The notes under the pieces were generated by a model that had not been told where the DNA came from, did no database searches, and saw nothing but the letters and a program-made list of their open reading frames with translations. Positions 26,194 to 36,375 of a stretch of DNA of 64,000 nucleotides are shown here, piece after piece; the stretch's first letter is position 1; each line of letters begins with the position of its first letter. The translations under genes were made by a program, and so were the position numbers. The DNA comes from Psychrobacter luti (lineage in GTDB: Bacteria; Pseudomonadota; Gammaproteobacteria; Pseudomonadales; Moraxellaceae), in NCBI RefSeq assembly GCF_014192115.1, contig NZ_JACHXL010000001.1, forward strand, positions 588,788-652,787, written 5' to 3'.

Positions 26194-27771
26194 ATGCCAT
26201 TGCCTTTATCACTGTCTTTACCATCATCTGCTCATACTTTACGCCTTGCCTGCGCTTTAGCCATGGCGACTACCCTTGCGGCTTGCCAAACTAGCGCGCT
26301 TTCTTCGGCGAATACAGTCGCCACGAATAAAAGTATCGCAACTACAGATATGGTAGATAAAAACCAAGCGTTAGAAAATACCGAGCAACCTTCAGCGCTG
26401 ACCATGGATATGTCCGGTCGCCATGAATACAAGCTCGAAAATGGTTTAAAGATAGTGGTCAAAGAAGACCACCGCGCGCCTGTGGTAATGACTCAGATTT
26501 GGTATCGCGTTGGGTCAGCAGATGAGCCACTTGATAAAGGTGGTATCTCCCATGTGCTCGAGCATATGATGTTTAAAGGTACCACTGATATGTCAAGCGA
26601 CGATTATGAGCGTTTGATTGCTAAGTTTGGCGGTGTTAATAATGCCTTTACCAGTTACGACTATACCGGCTATTACGAGCTATTCCCTGCCAATCGCTTG
26701 CCATTAGCCTTAGAGCTAGAAGCGGATCGCATGAAACACTTAATATTTGATGACAAAGCGTTTGCCAAAGAGCATCAAGTGGTGATGGAAGAGCGTCGTC
26801 AGCGTACGGATGACAATCCTCTTGCCAAAGCTTATGAGTCATTTCGCTTACTGGCTTTGCCAAACAGCCCGAAAGGTGAATCGGTCATTGGACCCATGAG
26901 CGAGCTTGAATCCATTACCCTTAACGATTTAAAAGACTGGTATAAAACATGGTACGCACCCAATAATGCGACTTTGGTTATCGTCGGGGATGTTGAACCA
27001 AACGAAGTGTTAATGCAGGTTAAACGCTATTTTGGTGAGCTACAACCAAGCGCATTACCTAAGCGTCCTGCGGTCACTCAAAAGGGCTTTCGCGGCTATC
27101 AGCAAGTAGAATCCGAGCAAGCAGTACAAGTGCCAGTTTTATTAATGGGTTATAACGTGCCCAGTCTGGTAAGTGCTGGTGCTGATAATGAAAAGCAAGC
27201 CTATGCCCTCTCGCTTGCCCAAGATGTTCTAGACGGCGGTTTATCAGCACGTTTAGAAAGCAGATTGGTACGCGAACAAGGGTTACTTACCACAGTGGGT
27301 ACCTCTTATGATTTGCTTGATCGCGGCGACGGACTGTTTTTGATACAAGCAACCCCGCGCGAAGGCGTCAGCTTAGCGCAGGCACAACAAGCTATTATTA
27401 ATGAGATTAATAAGCTATCGACCGACCCGATTGCTTCCGATGAAATCGAGCGCGCCAAAACCAACACCGTCACCGGTTTGGTATACGCACAGGACAGCAT
27501 GGAAGGTCAGGCACGTATGATTGGCTCACTACAATCTATCGGTCTTGACGATAGGCTGCTAGCCAAACTGCCAACCAAGCTTGATAGCGTAACAATCGCG
27601 GATATCCAAGCGGCAAGCAAAAAGTATTTGGTCAAAGACAATTTAACGGTGATGCATATCATCCCGCCTAAAGAGACGGCCAGTAAAGATAAAGTTAGCC
27701 AAGATAAGGCTATTAAAAATACCGCTAGCAAAGACGATGCTAATAAAGAAGCGGTAAGTAAAGCTAAATAA
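26194..27771 (+). CDS. M16-family zinc metallopeptidase lipoprotein (active subunit)
   Basis: 525 residues. The N-terminus has a lipobox (TLAAC, Cys near 30), so it is likely membrane-anchored in the envelope. Zinc motif HVLEHMMFKG (HxxEH near 123-127) with the third ligand in ALELEADRMKHLIF; a second M16 domain follows to about 490. The C-terminal 35 residues are Lys/Ser/Ala-rich repeats (SKD.., IKNTASKDD..). Paired directly with a second M16 gene lacking the zinc motif, like the alpha/beta subunits of mitochondrial processing peptidase. Substrate unknown. Confidence 0.92.
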   Translation: MPLPLSLSLPSSAHTLRLACALAMATTLAACQTSALSSANTVATNKSIATTDMVDKNQALENTEQPSALTMDMSGRHEYKLENGLKIVVKEDHRAPVVMTQIWYRVGSADEPLDKGGISHVLEHMMFKGTTDMSSDDYERLIAKFGGVNNAFTSYDYTGYYELFPANRLPLALELEADRMKHLIFDDKAFAKEHQVVMEERRQRTDDNPLAKAYESFRLLALPNSPKGESVIGPMSELESITLNDLKDWYKTWYAPNNATLVIVGDVEPNEVLMQVKRYFGELQPSALPKRPAVTQKGFRGYQQVESEQAVQVPVLLMGYNVPSLVSAGADNEKQAYALSLAQDVLDGGLSARLESRLVREQGLLTTVGTSYDLLDRGDGLFLIQATPREGVSLAQAQQAIINEINKLSTDPIASDEIERAKTNTVTGLVYAQDSMEGQARMIGSLQSIGLDDRLLAKLPTKLDSVTIADIQAASKKYLVKDNLTVMHIIPPKETASKDKVSQDKAIKNTASKDDANKEAVSKAK

Positions 27772-27839
27772 CATCACTATGCTATCCAGTTATCTTAGCA
27801 AAGCCCAATACTCGTGACCTTATTAATAAGAAGAAAGAC

Positions 27840-29372
27840 ATGACTCAAATACCTTTTCTTAAGAAAACCAAATTCTCATCTAATTTTAAGCAGTTACCTT
27901 ATCTGAGTGCTTGTGCATTCTTTGGAATGATGACCTTGACCACTGTAGCGCAGGCAGATATGGCGGGTGGCGAAGATGCTCGCACGCCGGCTGCCGCAGT
28001 CGATACTAGCGCGCCTATTGCTGCTCTAGCTAAGCTTAGCAGCCTTGATAATGTCAAACCTTTAAAAGTCACTGTTCCAAAGATTCAGACCTTTAAGACC
28101 AAAGCAGGTATTCCTGTGCTTTTTGTGCCGACCACCACATTACCCATCGTCGATATTGATTTGCGCTTCAACGCTGGTAGCGCACGTGATGGTAGTATCA
28201 GTCCGTCTGGCTTTGGTATCGCCAATATGACCGCAACGATGCTTGAACAAGGGTCCAAACGTTTAGATGAAAACGCATTCACGCGGGCGGTTGAAACCTT
28301 GGGTATCAATCTAAGCAGTGGCGCCTATAAAGACATGTTTATTGTGTCATTGCGTAGCTTATCTGATGATAAACATCTACTGCCTGCCGTTGACTTAATG
28401 ACCCAAATGCTTATTGAACCGAGCTTTGATGAGCAAATATTAGCCCGTAATAAAGCACGCCTATTGGTGGGCTTACAACAGCAAAAACAAGACCCCGGTA
28501 GCCTTGCCAGTATCGCCTTTAGCAAAGCACTCTATGGCGACCATCCTTACGCTCATCCATCGGTTGGAACGCTGGAAACAGTACCTAATATCACAAGACA
28601 ACAGCTAATCAATTTTAAAAATCGCTATCTAGTCGCCGCCAATGCGTCACTTGCCATGACCGGTAATTTGACTTTGGCACAAGCGAAAAATTTGGCTGAA
28701 GAAATAACGGCTGACCTACCAGCTGGTCAAGCCGCGGCTACCCTACCCGAGCCAAAGCCATTAACCCAATCTCAGCATATCCATATACCGTTTCCTAGCA
28801 CTCAAACCACGGTATTAATGGGTCAATTGGGCGACAAGCGCGCCACTGACCCCCAAGCGCAGCAAAAGCAAACCAACTTCGCTGTCGGCAATGAAGTGCT
28901 AGCAGGGGGCGATTTTAATGCCCGCTTGATGACGGAAGTTAGGCAGAATCTTGGTTATACTTATGGTATCTCAGGTTCTATGAACCCGATGCTGGCGCGC
29001 GGACCTTATCAGATTGGTTTTTCTACCCGTAACGATAAAGCGCGAGCGGCGATTGATGCCAGTTTAGCCGTGATTAATGAGACGTTAGATAAAGGTATCA
29101 CTAGCGATGAGATGAAATTAACCACGGATAATTTAAAAAACAGCTTCCCAATGGGTTTTGCTAGTAATGCAGGAATCAATAGTCTACTTGGCATGATGAA
29201 TTTTTATCAGCTACCCCATAGCTACCTGACCAATTATGTCAGTCGTATCGAACAAGTCAAACTCTCAGAGGTTAACCAAACCCTGCGCGACACCCTAAAA
29301 CCTGATAACTTTTTAATCGTTACCGTTGGTGAGGTGAACCCTTGGGATGAGAAGAAGTCTAAGAAAAAATAA
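27840..29372 (+). CDS. M16-family peptidase-like protein (inactive subunit)
   Basis: 510 residues with an N-terminal signal peptide (about 1-40, ending AQADMAGG). The M16 fold is recognisable (DLRFNAGSARDG at the start, GLANM-like segment, C-terminal NLGYTYGISGSM substrate-binding Arg/Tyr region), but where HxxEH should be the sequence reads GIANMTATMLEQGSK, so no zinc site. It starts 68 bp after the active M16 gene. Likely the non-catalytic partner of a periplasmic heterodimer. Confidence 0.9.
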   Translation: MTQIPFLKKTKFSSNFKQLPYLSACAFFGMMTLTTVAQADMAGGEDARTPAAAVDTSAPIAALAKLSSLDNVKPLKVTVPKIQTFKTKAGIPVLFVPTTTLPIVDIDLRFNAGSARDGSISPSGFGIANMTATMLEQGSKRLDENAFTRAVETLGINLSSGAYKDMFIVSLRSLSDDKHLLPAVDLMTQMLIEPSFDEQILARNKARLLVGLQQQKQDPGSLASIAFSKALYGDHPYAHPSVGTLETVPNITRQQLINFKNRYLVAANASLAMTGNLTLAQAKNLAEEITADLPAGQAAATLPEPKPLTQSQHIHIPFPSTQTTVLMGQLGDKRATDPQAQQKQTNFAVGNEVLAGGDFNARLMTEVRQNLGYTYGISGSMNPMLARGPYQIGFSTRNDKARAAIDASLAVINETLDKGITSDEMKLTTDNLKNSFPMGFASNAGINSLLGMMNFYQLPHSYLTNYVSRIEQVKLSEVNQTLRDTLKPDNFLIVTVGEVNPWDEKKSKKK

Positions 29373-29418
29373 TAAGCCTGATAGCGTATTTTTACAGGTG
29401 TTAAAAAAATAGGTCGAT

Positions 29419-29460
29419 AAAAAAGCTCAACCAGTAATATTTATTGGTTGAGCTTTTTTT
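29419..29460. terminator. Bidirectional terminator after the M16 pair
   Basis: AAAAAAGCTCAACCA on the left and TGGTTGAGCTTTTTTT on the right with a partly paired loop. Strong in both directions. Confidence 0.92.
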
Positions 29461-29500
29461 AATTCTAGGATTGAAAATACAGTCTTTAGCGACATATTAC

Positions 29501-30490
29501 TTAATAGCGGCAAGCAGAGCTGCTACTGGCATGATTAAAGCCCCATTTACGATAACCATCAGTATCTAAATGAATGGCACCGGTAGAGTATAATCCTAGC
29601 CCAAAGTTGTGTGACTGACCCTGATATTGCCAAAACTCACATAAGCTATCTTGCATGCGACTCAGCTGCCATGGACTACTTTCATATTCTGGCACCCAAA
29701 TATCCATAGCGCCTGCGGTCATGTGCTTACTTCCATTTGCTCCGCCCGCACAGTCATTCAACCCAGGGCTGCGATATACTGAACGTATCTCGGTATTGGC
29801 GGGCAAGATACCTTGGTTTTTGAGCTGACTGTAAAGCTGCAAGGTCGGCACAATATTCGCCCATAGCTCCTGTGGCGGTAGCTGATAAGGCTCATAGCCG
29901 CATTTATCCCAACTACGGGCGGTCGTTAGCAGCTGTGATAAAGGCGGGACATTTTGCGCACCCACTCGTGAGCTTAAATAGCGCTGATAATTGGCCACTT
30001 GTCCTGCGCGGTAGCTATTACTATTTAACCAAGTATTAAAGTCCATACTGGTAAAGTCATTATAGCTGTTGTTACCGAAGTTATTATTACCAGTGTTATA
30101 AGTGGTGTTATAACGTGGCGTCACTTTATTGGTGATGACTCGTTTGCTTTCTTCTATTGATAAACCACTATCAAAATTGAATTCACGCTGTTTTTGTTGA
30201 ATGAGCCCTTGCATACTATCGCCGCCTAAGCTATTTGAGCCACTTCTGCCCTCGCTTAATATTGTCGCGCCGCCACTATAACTATTACTTTGACTGCCAT
30301 AATTTCTAGCAGGCGTGATATAAGCATTAGACGTACTATCAGTAGCACTACTGCCATGACGGATTTGAATACGGCGCTCACTATTATCGCTTATAATAGC
30401 GGCAGAAGCAGAGACACTGCTGGCACAAATACATAGGGCGATGACAGGCTTATATATTTGCCTATAAACAGATTTTTTTGTCTTTATCAT
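29501..30490 (-). CDS. Peptidase M15-type (D-Ala-D-Ala carboxypeptidase-like) secreted protein
   Basis: 329 residues. Signal peptide 1-30 (ending VSASAA). Residues about 35-170 are Ser/Asn/Gly-rich low complexity, including NTGNNNFGNN. The C-terminal domain (about 195-329) has the M15 zinc motif GSKHMTAGAMDIW (HxxxxxxD) and GAIHLDTDGYRKWGF with the third His. This fits the M15 C-terminal-type family acting on peptidoglycan cross-links; whether D,D- or another endopeptidase activity is unknown. Single gene, divergent from rodA. Confidence 0.85.
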   Translation of the reverse strand: MIKTKKSVYRQIYKPVIALCICASSVSASAAIISDNSERRIQIRHGSSATDSTSNAYITPARNYGSQSNSYSGGATILSEGRSGSNSLGGDSMQGLIQQKQREFNFDSGLSIEESKRVITNKVTPRYNTTYNTGNNNFGNNSYNDFTSMDFNTWLNSNSYRAGQVANYQRYLSSRVGAQNVPPLSQLLTTARSWDKCGYEPYQLPPQELWANIVPTLQLYSQLKNQGILPANTEIRSVYRSPGLNDCAGGANGSKHMTAGAMDIWVPEYESSPWQLSRMQDSLCEFWQYQGQSHNFGLGLYSTGAIHLDTDGYRKWGFNHASSSSACRY

Positions 30491-30784
30491 TATTAGAAAC
30501 TACCGCTAAAAACGTTTTATCGATACTATCAAATTTTAAGCAAGCAGGCTAAACTATCGCAGCGAATCAGCGGTCACCTATTCGTTATTAACACTTATCC
30601 TTATAATGTTCATATTGACGTTACTTTATTACTAGCAAGTTACTTTATTGGCTATTATCTGGTTTAATGAACGCCTTATAATCACCGCTTATTTAGTGAT
30701 TAATTGCTTAACTGCTTCAGTGATGAGCTATTATCCGTCAAACCCGACTTTTCCTTCACATCAACTGCCAGTCACATTCTGCCT

Positions 30785-31927
30785 ATGTCTTCTAACCCGC
30801 AATACCGTTTTTCACGTCAAAGCCATCATTTAGGTCAAGGTCATGCGCCGACGCTATGGCAACGTACTCATATTGACCCGTGGCTAACCCTATTGCTATT
30901 AACGGTTTGCTGTATTGGTTTGACGATTTTATACAGCGCATCCGGTCAAGATAGCGATATGGTCATACGCCAAATGGTCAGCTATGGTGTTGCCTTTACG
31001 GTGATGTTTATCATGGCGCAGATACCGCCTAGCCTCTATCGTACCTTTACACCTATATTTTATGTGTTAGGGCTAATATTATTAGTACTGGTTGATATCA
31101 TTGGTGAGGTGCGTATGGGTGCACAGCGCTGGATCAACTTACCCGGATTTGGCAGCGTCCAGCCTTCAGAGTTTATGAAACTTGGCATGCCAATGATGTG
31201 TGCGTGGTTTTTATCCAAACGCGACTTACCGCCCTCACTATCTAGCATTGGCATCACTTTAGCGTTAATCGTAGTACCAGTATTGTTAATCGCCAAAGAA
31301 CCTGACCTTGGCACTTCGTTATTGGTCGCTGCCAGTGGCATCTTTGTGTTGTTTTTGGCGGGGCTTTCGTGGCGATTGATTGCGAGTGCGGCGGCTTTGG
31401 CGGTACCTTTGGTCGCTTTCGCTTGGAACTTTTTATTACATGATTACCAACGTACGCGCGTCTTAACCTTATTTAATCCTGAGGCTGACGTACAAGGGGC
31501 TGGCTGGAATATCATTCAGTCTAAGACAGCGATCGGTGCAGGCGGTCTCACCGGAAAAGGGTATCTAGAAGGCACACAGTCTCATCTACATTTTTTACCA
31601 GAAGGTCATACTGATTTTATCATTGCCGCATTTTCTGAAGAATTTGGCTTGTTTGGCGTGATACTACTCATGTCTATTTATGCCTGTGTGCTGACTCGTG
31701 CCTTATATATCGCATTCACACATCCTGATACCTATAGTCGACTATTGGCAGGTGCGATTGCCATGTCCTTTTTTGTCTATGTCTTCGTCAATGTCGGTAT
31801 GGTCGGAGGTATCTTACCTGTTGTTGGTGTGCCTTTGCCTTTTATTAGTTATGGTGGTACAGCCATTGTCACCCTGATGGCAGGTTTCGGCTTACTGATG
31901 TCAATCCATACTCATAAATTTGATTAA
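30785..31927 (+). CDS. rodA: Rod-shape SEDS glycosyltransferase RodA
   Basis: SEDS-family peptidoglycan polymerase of the elongasome. Ten or so transmembrane helices, with GAQRWINLPGFGSVQPSE, LPEGHTDFIIAAFSEEFGL and the C-terminal PVVGVPLPFISYGG typical of RodA rather than FtsW. The frame is open from a TTG at 30704, but the ATG at 30785 gives the usual 380 residues, so I use that. The partner PBP2 gene (mrdA) is not adjacent, unlike in E. coli. Divergent from the M15-type peptidase. Confidence 0.93.
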   Translation: MSSNPQYRFSRQSHHLGQGHAPTLWQRTHIDPWLTLLLLTVCCIGLTILYSASGQDSDMVIRQMVSYGVAFTVMFIMAQIPPSLYRTFTPIFYVLGLILLVLVDIIGEVRMGAQRWINLPGFGSVQPSEFMKLGMPMMCAWFLSKRDLPPSLSSIGITLALIVVPVLLIAKEPDLGTSLLVAASGIFVLFLAGLSWRLIASAAALAVPLVAFAWNFLLHDYQRTRVLTLFNPEADVQGAGWNIIQSKTAIGAGGLTGKGYLEGTQSHLHFLPEGHTDFIIAAFSEEFGLFGVILLMSIYACVLTRALYIAFTHPDTYSRLLAGAIAMSFFVYVFVNVGMVGGILPVVGVPLPFISYGGTAIVTLMAGFGLLMSIHTHKFD

Positions 31928-32650
31928 TGATTTTTAAATAACTTGTAAAATGAATGATGTGTAGCAATCTTATGCTTAATGGCCGTTTTAGCCTTGGTTA
32001 AAATAACTAATTAGCCATCCTGTCCAGCATCTAATTCAGTCACTTAAAATGTCGTTAGTAAGCAAGACAGTGGGCAAATTTAAAATAAATTTGCCTTAAT
32101 CATTCATTCAGACTTCATTCGATATCATCACAGAATTTCTAAAATTAATCGGATATTTGCTGCTTTAACCTAATTTTATTTGTAATCAATTCTACATAGA
32201 TTGTCATAAAAACCCTAACATCGCATGCTTATTAATGAACATAAGTTATTGTTATCATTATAATTTACCTGAAAAACATACTAACTATTACTCTATAAAA
32301 ACCCACCATTAGCCCACTAATACTGATAGATTTTATTCCTTGTTTTTTACAAAAAATTGCGTTAACCTCGTTTTAGTGTAGATATGATACATAACCCGTA
32401 CATAGCTACTAACAAACTTATCATTCAATTATATTGTCGTTGTAGCTCATCCGTATAGTTAGCAACTTGTAGATTTCAGACTTTCAAAGTTACTACTTAA
32501 TTAACGGTTTAATAACAAAGTACTACGTAATACCCTTTAAACTCTTTATTAATTTAGCATTGCGTGAAAGTTTGTTTATCGAATATCAGTATCCCATATT
32601 AGTGGTGGATGCGTTATTTAATTAATATTGTTAACTATCATTTGAGCGTG

Positions 32651-32706
32651 TCATAAGTTAAGTTTGGTGACGTGTACATAAATCATAAACACCTACTCAC
32701 TTATGA
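32651..32706 (+). promoter_or_regulatory. Nested inverted repeat upstream of rlpA
   Basis: TCATAAGT (32651-32658) pairs with ACTTATGA (32699-32706); inside, GGTG (32666-32669) pairs with CACC (32690-32693). A possible leader stem or operator. Confidence 0.4.
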
Positions 32707-32804
32707 TGATGGAATAAAAATTACCATATATTGAAATTTATTAAAGCTGGGCAGTAACGTCAGTCATTATGAGAAAGATGATTGATCTCGGTTTTAGGGT
32801 TTGC

Positions 32805-32832
32805 GGCAGGGTTAGATTGGTCTAACGTTGCC
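32805..32832 (+). promoter_or_regulatory. Stable hairpin in the rlpA leader
   Basis: GGCA-GG-GTTAGA, loop TTGG, TCTAAC-GT-TGCC: 6-bp inner and 4-bp outer stem, 60 bp before the rlpA ATG. No T-run follows, so it is not a terminator. Confidence 0.5.
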
Positions 32833-32891
32833 TCGCTCCATCTAAGAGGTTTTTAGTGTTAAGTTTTGATGTATAAGTTATAGAGGTATTT

Positions 32892-33512
32892 ATGAATAAG
32901 CGTTTATCTGGTTTACTTACAATGTCAGCGGTTTTATTTGCTGGCTCTGCAATCGCTTCTAATGCAAATGCTGTAGAATCAAAAACCTCCCTTGCAATGA
33001 TTTCGCAAGATAACGCCTCCCATATTGACCGTGTACTCGGTGAACTTAGTCGTCAGCACGACGGCGCATCAAGCTTAGTTAAGTCTGCCCGCCAACCTAC
33101 TTCATTGGCGCTGAGCAGCTCACTGTTAGCCAGTGACACAGCACAAGTATCTAAAGACGAAGATGTGCTAGAACGCCTAACAGCAGTTGCCTCTAACTCT
33201 GTGAGCAAATTCAAACAAACTGGTTTAGCCTCTTGGTATGGTCGTCAATTTCATGGTCGCAAAACCGCTAGCGGTGAGACTTTTGATATGAATGGCTTAA
33301 CTGCTGCTCACCGTTCACTACCACTGAACTGCTACGTTAAAGTCACCAATAAAAACAATGGTAAAAGCGTTGTTGTAAAAGTAAATGATCGTGGTCCATT
33401 CCATGGCAACCGTGTGTTAGATTTGTCTTATGGTGCTGCCAAGCAACTTGGAATTACCGGCAAAGGTGTGGGTAACGTGGCTATTGAACGTGTTTCAGGC
33501 CCATCCTCTTAA
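32892..33512 (+). CDS. rlpA: RlpA-like septal ring lytic transglycosylase
   Basis: 206 residues with a signal peptide (about 1-27, ending NANA) and no clear lipobox, so it is likely periplasmic. The double-psi beta-barrel of RlpA is at about 115-203: GLASWYGRQFHGRKTASGE, TAAHRSLPLNC and VVVKVNDRGPF, the conserved catalytic-region motifs. There is no SPOR domain, unlike E. coli RlpA, so recruitment to denuded septal glycan would need another route. ATG at 32892 with TAGAGGT upstream; terminator follows. Confidence 0.88.
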   Translation: MNKRLSGLLTMSAVLFAGSAIASNANAVESKTSLAMISQDNASHIDRVLGELSRQHDGASSLVKSARQPTSLALSSSLLASDTAQVSKDEDVLERLTAVASNSVSKFKQTGLASWYGRQFHGRKTASGETFDMNGLTAAHRSLPLNCYVKVTNKNNGKSVVVKVNDRGPFHGNRVLDLSYGAAKQLGITGKGVGNVAIERVSGPSS

Positions 33513-33606
33513 ACCATTAACGTCTTAGAACAATAGCGTTTTAAGCCTTTAACGGTTTCGTATTATAAAGACAATAAGCCCTTAGAGCCGTATTTTAAAA
33601 GTAAAG

Positions 33607-33644
33607 AAAAAGCGCCTAACTCATTCAAAGTTAGGCGCTTTTTT
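33607..33644. terminator. Bidirectional terminator between rlpA and radA
   Basis: AAAAAGCGCCTAAC (33607-33620) pairs with GTTAGGCGCTTTTT (33630-33643), 9-nt loop. Confidence 0.92.
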
Positions 33645-33692
33645 ATTATTTAACGTTCAGTAAGGAATGTTAGATAGTTTGTTTGTAGAGAA

Positions 33693-35129
33693 TTATAGCT
33701 CAAACGCGCTTTCAATCGCATCATCTAAGCGTTCTACTGCAATCACATTGATACCTTTAAACTGCGGCGCATCTTTGGCAGGCGCATTGGCTTTAGGGAT
33801 AATCGCATGTTTAAAGCCATGTTTCATCGCTTCTTTTAAACGTTCTTGACCATTGGGTACAGGGCGAATCTCACCTGACAAACCAACTTCACCAAAAACA
33901 GCAAGTGATGACGGTAAAGGCTTCTCTTTGATACTAGAGGCACAAGCTAAGAGCACTGCCAAATCAGACCCTGTTTCTATTACTTTCACGCCACCAACGA
34001 CGTTGACATAAACATCTTGTCCGCTGGTATGGATACCGCCATGGCGATGCATGACCGCAAGTAACATTGATAGGCGCTGAAAGTCTAATCCCAACGCCAT
34101 GCGTCTAGGCGAACCTTGTGAATCATCAACCAAGGCTTGTACTTCGACCAGTAGCGGTCTAGTACCTTCACGGCTCACCATCACCACAGAACCAGCCACA
34201 GGCTTATCATAACGGCTGAGAAATATCGCTGACGGATTGGCGACTTCTTTTAGTCCCATATCAGTCATGCCAAAAATCCCTAACTCATTGACCGCGCCAA
34301 AACGGTTTTTGACGGCGCGAATCATACGAAAACGCGAGTCAGACTGACCTTCAAAATATAAAACCGTATCAACCATATGCTCAAGCACACGCGGACCGGC
34401 AAGCGTACCTTCTTTGGTCACATGTCCTACTAAGAATAGTGCCGTGCCAGTTTGCTTAGCATAACGGGTCAAAATAGCTGCCGACTCTCGAATCTGACTG
34501 ACGCCGCCCGGTGCCGAATTAATAGCATCGGTATAAATTGTCTGAATCGAGTCAATAATAGCAATCGCTGGCTGTTCTTGGGTTAATGCGGCGCAAATAG
34601 TTTCGACGTTAGTTTCAGCGAGCACACGCAATCTATCCGCTGGCAAATCTAAACGCTTAGCACGCATAGCTACCTGCGCCAATGATTCCTCACCCGTCAC
34701 ATACAGAGCACTACCCGCCAATGAATCAGCCTTTGCCATATTGGTCGCGGTTTGCAGCAAAATCGTCGATTTACCGATACCTGGGTCACCACCTATCAAA
34801 ACGACAGAACCGGCCACCAATCCGCCACCTAATACCCGATCAAACTCACTGATACCAGTCGGTAAACGGGTATCTAAGCCTACGCTCACGGCATTGAGTG
34901 GCATGACCGCACTATGTGTGCCAGAGTAGTTTCCAGCGGGCGCACCGTCGCTACGAGAAACGGCGCGGCTAGGATTGGATTTTGCGGTGTTTTTATTATG
35001 ATGCGGCATACTGACGTTTGGTGCTTCAACCAAGCTGTTCCATTCGCCGCAATCTGTACACTGTCCTGCCCACTTACCGAAATGCGCACCGCAATGCTGA
35101 CAAACATAACTGCTTTTATTTTTTGCCAT
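33693..35129 (-). CDS. radA: DNA repair protein RadA
   Basis: Branch-migration helicase in homologous recombination. Order: N-terminal zinc finger CxxC...CxxC (residues about 10-27, CQHCG and CTDCGEW), RecA-like ATPase with GGDPGIGKST near 108, the RadA-specific KNRFGAVNELGIF near 270, and a C-terminal Lon-protease-like domain (DVYVNVVGG onward). 478 residues, slightly longer than usual because of a Ser/Asn-rich linker after the zinc finger. Convergent with rlpA. Confidence 0.96.
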   Translation of the reverse strand: MAKNKSSYVCQHCGAHFGKWAGQCTDCGEWNSLVEAPNVSMPHHNKNTAKSNPSRAVSRSDGAPAGNYSGTHSAVMPLNAVSVGLDTRLPTGISEFDRVLGGGLVAGSVVLIGGDPGIGKSTILLQTATNMAKADSLAGSALYVTGEESLAQVAMRAKRLDLPADRLRVLAETNVETICAALTQEQPAIAIIDSIQTIYTDAINSAPGGVSQIRESAAILTRYAKQTGTALFLVGHVTKEGTLAGPRVLEHMVDTVLYFEGQSDSRFRMIRAVKNRFGAVNELGIFGMTDMGLKEVANPSAIFLSRYDKPVAGSVVMVSREGTRPLLVEVQALVDDSQGSPRRMALGLDFQRLSMLLAVMHRHGGIHTSGQDVYVNVVGGVKVIETGSDLAVLLACASSIKEKPLPSSLAVFGEVGLSGEIRPVPNGQERLKEAMKHGFKHAIIPKANAPAKDAPQFKGINVIAVERLDDAIESAFEL

Positions 35130-35424
35130 AACGTATGAACCTTATTCAGCTGGTCAATCGAAAGTAATAGAGAGAGAGATAAATAGAATTATATGAAGCT
35201 CTGTAAGAGCTTTAATATAAGAGTATTAGAGATTACATATCAGCCTGTGGAATCAGGCGGTAATTTATAGAGGACTGTGCTGGCAAAGAATGTACTGACA
35301 AAGACTGCTCTTATAAAAATGCAATCGCCAAATATCCGTCTGTACCCTGCCAAATGACAAAATAGTTGGATAAAAATATAAATGAGGTTTTGAAGAAAGC
35401 AAAGCGGTTAAGCCGAAAAATGTT

Positions 35425-36231
35425 TTATACCTGAAAATCTTTACCAAGATAAACTGATTTCACCAATTCATTTTCTAATACTTCGCTCGACGTCCCTTCA
35501 GCAATAATAGCGCCTTCTGAAACGATATAGGCTTTTTCACAAATTGCTAAAGTATCACGTACATTATGGTCAGTGATTAAGACGCCGATACCACGATTTT
35601 TCAGGGTCAAAATAACGTCTTTAATATCACTAACAGAGATAGGGTCGACACCCGCAAAAGGTTCATCCAATAGGATAAATTTAGGATCAGCGGCCAAAGC
35701 GCGGGCAATCTCACAGCGACGGCGCTCACCGCCTGAGACACTCATGCCCAAAGATTTGCGCACATGTTCTAAATGAAACTCGCCGATTAGTTTTTCGAGC
35801 TCTTGGCGCTGCTCAGACGCACTCAATTCTTTACGAGTTTGCAGAATAGCTAAGATATTGTCTTCAATCGATAACTTACGGAAAATAGACGCTTCTTGCG
35901 GTAAATAACCAATACCAGCACGCGCGCGCTCATGCATAGCGTATTTTGATAAATCCATTTTTCCTAAGGTAACACGGCCCTTATCCATGTTTACCAGTCC
36001 TACCACCATATAAAAGCTGGTGGTTTTGCCCGCACCGTTTGGACCTAGCAGCCCAACGACTTGTCCTTGTTCAACAGAGAATGACACATCTTTTACTACC
36101 CAACGTTTGCCATAACGCTTGCCTAAGTTTTGCATCGTTAAACGAGCGACAGGTTCAGAGCTATTAGCTGACGCTATAGAGTCATTATTAAGCTCATTGC
36201 TACTAACAACATTGTTTTTAATATCACTCAT
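35425..36231 (-). CDS. lptB: LPS export ABC transporter ATP-binding protein LptB
   Basis: Cytoplasmic ATPase that powers LPS extraction with LptFG. Walker [10 protein letters not shown]-loop region YLPQEASIF, signature SGGERRR, Walker B FILLDEPF and H-loop TDHN are all present in the order of LptB. N-terminal 28-residue polar extension before the ABC core; 268 residues against 241 in E. coli. Last gene of the kdsD-kdsC-lptC-lptA-lptB run on the minus strand, the conserved order. Confidence 0.97.
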   Translation of the reverse strand: MSDIKNNVVSSNELNNDSIASANSSEPVARLTMQNLGKRYGKRWVVKDVSFSVEQGQVVGLLGPNGAGKTTSFYMVVGLVNMDKGRVTLGKMDLSKYAMHERARAGIGYLPQEASIFRKLSIEDNILAILQTRKELSASEQRQELEKLIGEFHLEHVRKSLGMSVSGGERRRCEIARALAADPKFILLDEPFAGVDPISVSDIKDVILTLKNRGIGVLITDHNVRDTLAICEKAYIVSEGAIIAEGTSSEVLENELVKSVYLGKDFQV

Positions 36232-36375
36232 AACTTACTCATCACTTACTTGTAAAGTTGCAAAACTCAAGCGCTAATACGGACGGCTTAGAGGTTTAAA
36301 AGTTTAACAATTTTTATTTATTGAACTTTATTGGTCATTCAACTAATCATTTAATATATTAATCGGCTAAATTGC

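Larger units (their letters stand above)
31928..32891. other. 964-bp non-coding region with structured elements
   Basis: The longest gene-free stretch in the window. AT-rich; I find no ORF with a ribosome site. The 3' part carries two inverted-repeat elements (32651-32706 and 32805-32832) before rlpA. It could contain a small RNA or a long leader. Confidence 0.6.

Noticed and set aside
35265-35447. 60-codon minus-strand ORF between radA and lptB
   Set aside because: Overlaps the lptB 3' end, no ribosome site and no recognisable motif.
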